From positions 1 through 5,123 of the forward strand of contig RHCK01000139.1 in the NCBI GenBank assembly GCA_010030605.1: 5,123 nt of DNA. Reading direction: 5' to 3'. This document shows, piece after piece, positions 4,954 through 5,123 of the stretch. Position numbers and translations under genes: made by a program. The number at the start of each line of letters is the position of its first letter. The stretch's first letter is position 1. This stretch comes from Acidimicrobiia bacterium (lineage in GTDB: Bacteria; Actinomycetota; Acidimicrobiia; Acidimicrobiales; Ilumatobacteraceae). The notes beneath the pieces were generated by a model, which was given only the letters and a program-made list of their open reading frames with translations, ran no database searches and was not told the origin of the DNA.

Positions 4954-5123
4954 TCAACCTTTCACTGCTCCGGCGGTGAGACCGCGCACCAATTGTCGTT
5001 GAAAAACCACGAGGACCACAAGTATGGGGATGGCCGCGATGATCGTTCCGGCCATCACGAGGTTCGGCTTGTCGAGATCGGATGATCGCAAGAGTCGCAG
5101 ACCGGACTGGATGGTGTTCATGT
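4954..5123 (-). CDS. ugpE: ABC transporter permease, UgpE-like, C-terminal end (5' part outside window)
   Basis: Only the last 55 residues are present. They read MNTIQSGLRLL, a short polar loop with KPNLVMAGTIIAAIPIL, a final membrane helix (about 21-40), then VFQRQLVRGLTAGAVKG and a stop. The closing pattern 'P...VFQR..V.G...GAVKG' and the earlier 'TIQ.GL' are hallmarks of the second inner-membrane permease (MalG/UgpE type, binding-protein-dependent transport family) of carbohydrate and glycerol-phosphate ABC importers. The EAA loop that contacts the ATPase lies outside the window. The Met at the first complete codon is internal. The stop (TGA, 4954-4956) is followed by one base and then the ugpB ATG, which indicates translational coupling. 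The order permease-E then binding protein matches the mycobacterial ugpA-E-B-C operon. Confidence 0.85.
   Translation of the reverse strand, partial: MNTIQSGLRLLRSSDLDKPNLVMAGTIIAAIPILVVLVVFQRQLVRGLTAGAVKG
4958..4963 (-). promoter_or_regulatory. Ribosome binding site of ugpB inside the permease 3' end
   Basis: On the minus strand GAAAGG lies within the last permease codons, five bases before the ugpB ATG. It fixes that start over the in-frame ATG at residue 8 and supports coupled translation of the two genes. Confidence 0.7.

Noticed and set aside
4029..4979. Long plus-strand open frame (316 codons) opposite ugpB
   Set aside because: It lies antisense to a well-identified UgpB homologue, has no recognisable domain and reflects the GC-rich third codon positions of ugpB.

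Overview
The window looks like chromosomal DNA from a high-GC Gram-positive bacterium. GC-rich codons, frequent GTG starts, and Ser/Thr/Asp/Glu-rich linkers after the lipoprotein cysteine fit the Actinomycetota. The low-complexity linkers recall the Acidimicrobiia (Ilumatobacter-like), but that placement is an impression from style, not a phylogeny. I see no mobile element, CRISPR array, tRNA or rRNA. No gene is frameshifted; the two outer genes are cut by the window edges.

Layout. (1) Positions 2-2377, plus strand: the C-terminal part of a serine beta-lactamase-family hydrolase, a lipoprotein of unknown function with an EF-hand-like calcium loop, and a complete GDP-L-fucose synthase (fcl). 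They are separated by 30 and 42 bases and could be co-transcribed. (2) Positions 2388-2996: a DoxX-family membrane protein on the minus strand with its own terminator hairpin, and a compact divergent control region. (3) Positions 2997-3449, plus strand: a MarR-family regulator. (4) Positions 3456-5123, minus strand: a UgpB-like ABC substrate-binding lipoprotein preceded, one base away, by the C-terminus of a UgpE-like permease.

How the parts work together. The best-resolved regulatory unit is doxX/marR. Two 22-bp near-identical, partly palindromic repeats sit between the genes. The apparent -35 box of doxX lies in one copy and its -10 box lies mostly in the other, with a 17-base spacer. The marR start has no Shine-Dalgarno sequence but has a -10-like hexamer ending six bases before the ATG, so its mRNA is probably leaderless, and its -35 zone also falls in a repeat. 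This suggests one regulator silences its neighbour and itself from a shared operator pair. The ABC genes resemble the actinobacterial ugpA-E-B-C locus for glycerophosphodiester or glycerol-3-phosphate uptake, but the ATPase gene is not downstream. The fcl gene supplies GDP-L-fucose for surface glycans; its usual partner gmd is not in the window.

I did not find a clearly new biological system. The most distinctive items are the doxX/marR control region and the unassigned lipoprotein.
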